Source: Telmatactis stephensoni (taxonomy: Eukaryota; Cnidaria; Anthozoa; Actiniaria; Isophelliidae). Taken from it: DNA of 64,000 nt. The position numbers were made by a program, and so were the translations under genes. Positions 61,132 through 64,000 of this stretch are shown in pieces (the first letter of the stretch is position 1; each line of letters begins with the position of its first letter). The notes beneath the pieces are model-generated. The model worked only from the letters and a program-made list of their open reading frames with translations. It was not told the origin of the DNA and did no database searches. Location of the stretch: contig JALIZF010001387.1 of NCBI GenBank assembly GCA_029948255.1, forward strand, positions 124,001 to 188,000, given 5' to 3'.

Positions 61132-61966
61132 TTACCGACGTGCGCGATTGCGGAAAAATTATGCAAAGTAATATTTCTTTAGGGAATGACGAACGATTTG
61201 TCTAATTTGCATAATTTGCATAAAAGTGTCTGCAATCGTGCATTTTTGAGAAATCCTTTGGGTTGTTAGAAACAAACGCGGCAAAAAGACCAAGTTTCGT
61301 GAACCAGTAATGCAGTCCTAACAAAGCTAGCGCCATTGAGCGAAGGCATTTGATAACGTGCGGATTTTGCAATATCAATATTCAGTATTCCGCTCTGTAA
61401 ACCACTTATCGCCTTAATTTGTTATTCATGCCAGAACAATTGAAACAGGCTTTTCGCGCTAGCGTCGCCTAGTACGATATGTAAATACCACAGGAACAGC
61501 TGTCGAGCTCTACTCTTTATTTTCCAGTATCAGCACATTTGCCGAGCTGACAGCAACTGTTCGCTCCAGTCTAATATTTTGACACAGTACTCACATCATC
61601 GATCGTATTTATTAAGAGTTTCGGTTCGTTCCGCAAGGCGGACAATCACCACAAAACTTTGAATTCGTCTTTTACAAAATGAGAAATTGCTGTAACGACT
61701 ATTAAAAGCAGAGCAATTGTTATAACGGAGTCAAGAAACTCGATTGCACTTCCGTATTCTCATTGTCGACGTGACAATTAATGTGACAATCGATTGCGTG
61801 ACATATTGACGTCGATCACAGTTCTTGCGATATGCCATGCTTCAAAGCGTTTTTTATCTACAATATTAGTATGCAGAATATTTGGCGAAGCATAAGTTTC
61901 TAGGATCCTCTAGTCCATTTTCTCAAGGAGTCAAGTCATCAAATTCTGAAGTCCTAGAGCGTAAAA

Positions 61967-62029
61967 ATGGTGGAATTACTCAGTCTAAACGAACATTTAG
62001 CGCGTGTGTCGAGACAGCCAGTAACTGTG
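61967..62029 (+). CDS. Candidate first coding exon of an unidentified gene
   Basis: An ATG in strong context (AAAAATGG) opens 21 codons, MVELLSLNEHLARVSRQPVT plus V, followed at once by a perfect donor GTAAGT at 62030. The peptide is amphipathic and helix-like. No second exon is visible in the remaining 1.97 kb, so the rest of the gene lies beyond the window. I do not recognise the protein. The call rests on start context, donor quality and composition only. Confidence 0.4.
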
Positions 62030-64000
62030 GTAAGTTGAAGTCGAAATGATAGTTGACTTGGGTGTTAAATGCTGTAAAACAAATGCCAGTAACGAAATAC
62101 AAGTAATTTTGCTTTTAGACGTAATAGGTAAAGCCTTATAAAAGTTTTTAATGTTGAGTTTTCTTGGAATAAGAAACGTTTTTATTTTTAGACTAAAAAC
62201 TGTAGAGTTAAATTCAGTGAAAATATTTACATCACATTGTCTTGCAAGCTTTAGTTCGGTAATGATTCTTTGAATGTCTACTATCTTAACTAAGTTTGCG
62301 TACTATAACCGTATTAATACTCAAACAGCTGAATGGTTTCTCACTTTACTCTAGTGAGTCGGATGATCTTTCGATTCTAACTTGAGAGAATGAGTCATTA
62401 TCTTGCAATTTACCGGATCATAAAGATAATCAAATGTTGAAGTTTTTCAAGGCAAATATTTTGAATTAATCGAGTTGTAAAGATCTGTTGAAAACCTTTG
62501 GCATTTTATTGTTCTTTTGCTTTGTGGAATACACAAGGGTCCGCAAAGGTTTGACTCTTTGAAGATTTGAATATTAATGAGTAATAATATGATATCGAAA
62601 AAAACTCCCAAGAAAATCAATCAATAAGTTTTGCAAAAGGGCATATATTCTGTACATGTTTAGAAATAGTTTTGTAATAGTCAATAAAAGAATCTCAGCA
62701 TGATCTTTGAATTTTGAGTCAAAACAGAGACAAATGGACCTATTTTCCACCCCCTCCCTATTATATAGTGAGTTGTCAACATATCGTACGATGTCACGCA
62801 ATACATAAATAACGCTACAGGATAGCTTACAGGTGTTGCGTCACATTTTAGATTTTAACCCGAACGCAATAAAAATGTCATAACTTGAAAGAGTGTGTTG
62901 ATGTTAGTAAAGTCGGGAGTTTGAACAAAGTTACGTAAATAGGCGGCGCAACGTGACGTCATAATTTATGCATAATAAAAATTTCAAGCTATATGCAGAG
63001 CTATATGCAATCAGACAAAAGAAATGAGGAAGAGCTATCGCTCTCCGTAATATCTGAAAATTTGAGTTCAAATTTTACAGTAATATATGTTTAGTTGATA
63101 CTTTTTGCCAACCAAACAAACATTACTGTAAAATTTACAAAATGAAAAGCTAATTTCTCAAAAACTATTGAAGCAATTGCTCTCAGAATTTCAGGTATTG
63201 CTAAGAGCCGTGCCTTCTTCTCAGTTCTAGAGTCTGTTTGTCTATAGCTTGAAATATTATGCAAATGAGGAAAAACGTAAACAATGCGTCCTCAAGCTGT
63301 TGTCAACCACTACAGATCCATGCAAAATAACTAACTTTAATTCCCCTTATTATATTTTGAAAATAATTCAAGAGTTTTGATTGGCTAAGAGCCACCGGAT
63401 AAATTACCATAGTCACCGGCTAGCTGCCCAAATTTGGAGTTATGAAAATGTTGAAAACCATTATTCGAAGTTATGATGTAATTTTCTCGAATATGGAAAA
63501 TTAGCTTGCAGTATGACGTCACGCTAATTTATGCGATTCATGCCAAAAGCGGAAAACCAACAACAACATGTATTCTTGTCAACAAAGCACAACCGAGAAA
63601 GAATTATTTTCAAAAAATAATAAAACAATTATTGAATTCGCTTCTCGTAGGATATGGGGAATTATTTAGGCCTCGGTTCGGTGTTATCTGCCTCAGCCTT
63701 TGGCTTCAGCAGATAACACAAACCTCGGCCTTAATAATTCCCCATATCCTACTTGACCTCATCCAATAATTGCTTAATAACTTTCTTTGTATTTTTGAAT
63801 CTATTTTCAAACTTGCAGCTTGAACAATTTCAATGTAATATTTTTTGGGGGAGGGGGGTTATGTTAATTTTTTTTGGGGGGGGGGGAGAGGAATGTACAA
63901 ATAAAATCATGTGACAAAATCATGCGACAGTTGCAAACTCTCCATTGATGACTCTTAATATTCACATATGCACATATTAATTTTGAGTGGAATTATATGC
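62030..64000. other. Presumed intron 1 of the candidate gene
   Basis: It follows the GTAAGT donor. It holds the fold-back at 63350-63777 and G-rich runs at 63845-63890; no second exon recognised. Confidence 0.35.
63350..63777. mobile_element. Fold-back element, copy 2, with extra inner palindrome
   Basis: Nearly identical to 25685-26068. The centre is expanded by about 55 bp: AGGCCTCGGTTCGGTGTTAT, inverted as AGATAACACAAACCTCGGCC. Confidence 0.85.

Larger units (their letters stand above)
56509..61966. other. 5.5-kb intergenic region, repeats only
   Basis: Between the GPCR poly(A) sites and the candidate exon at 61967. Apart from the listed repeats at 57279, 58707, 58963, 59208, 60410 and 60899 I see no gene. 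Confidence 0.6.

Overview
The window looks like animal nuclear DNA, most likely from an anthozoan cnidarian such as a stony coral or sea anemone. Genes are rich in introns with canonical GT/AG sites. The non-coding DNA is AT-rich and packed with short fold-back elements. It also holds a tRNA-derived SINE, LINE 3' ends and a Penelope-like element. The lineage call is inference; no marker gene proves it.

Layout. (1) From 957 to about 36.4 kb on the plus strand lie 31 exons of one gene, recognised as LRRC9 (leucine-rich repeat-containing 9). The first N-terminal exons lie upstream of the window. Every exon was placed by splice sites, and the reading phase matches across all junctions up to the last one. 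Exons 1-8 encode a region resembling a degenerate PARP-like fold, exons 9-27 encode leucine-rich repeats, and exons 28-31 a polar tail. (2) Inside the 8.9 kb intron 22, on the opposite strand, is a nested intronless gene of the LicD/fukutin-related (FKRP-like) family with one apparent frameshift. The same intron holds a broken Penelope-like element carrying a GIY-YIG domain. (3) From 38.08 to 42.85 kb on the minus strand is a four-exon RERG-like small GTPase with a long basic, serine-rich tail. It is convergent with LRRC9. (4) About 12 kb without a recognisable gene follows (42.9-55.1 kb). (5) At 55147-56271 is an intact single-exon class A GPCR. (6) At 61967-62029 is a candidate first coding exon of an unidentified gene that leaves the window.

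Much of the remainder is recognisable repeat: at least a dozen fold-back (MITE) families, several with visible target-site duplications (TTAA, TTA, or a degraded 8 bp), nested insertions that give relative ages, very clean palindromes, and minisatellites. Some minisatellites touch splice sites, and one is derived from an LRRC9 exon. The genes do not form a pathway. The only structural link is that the FKRP-like gene sits inside LRRC9. No prokaryotic defence or mobile system is present.
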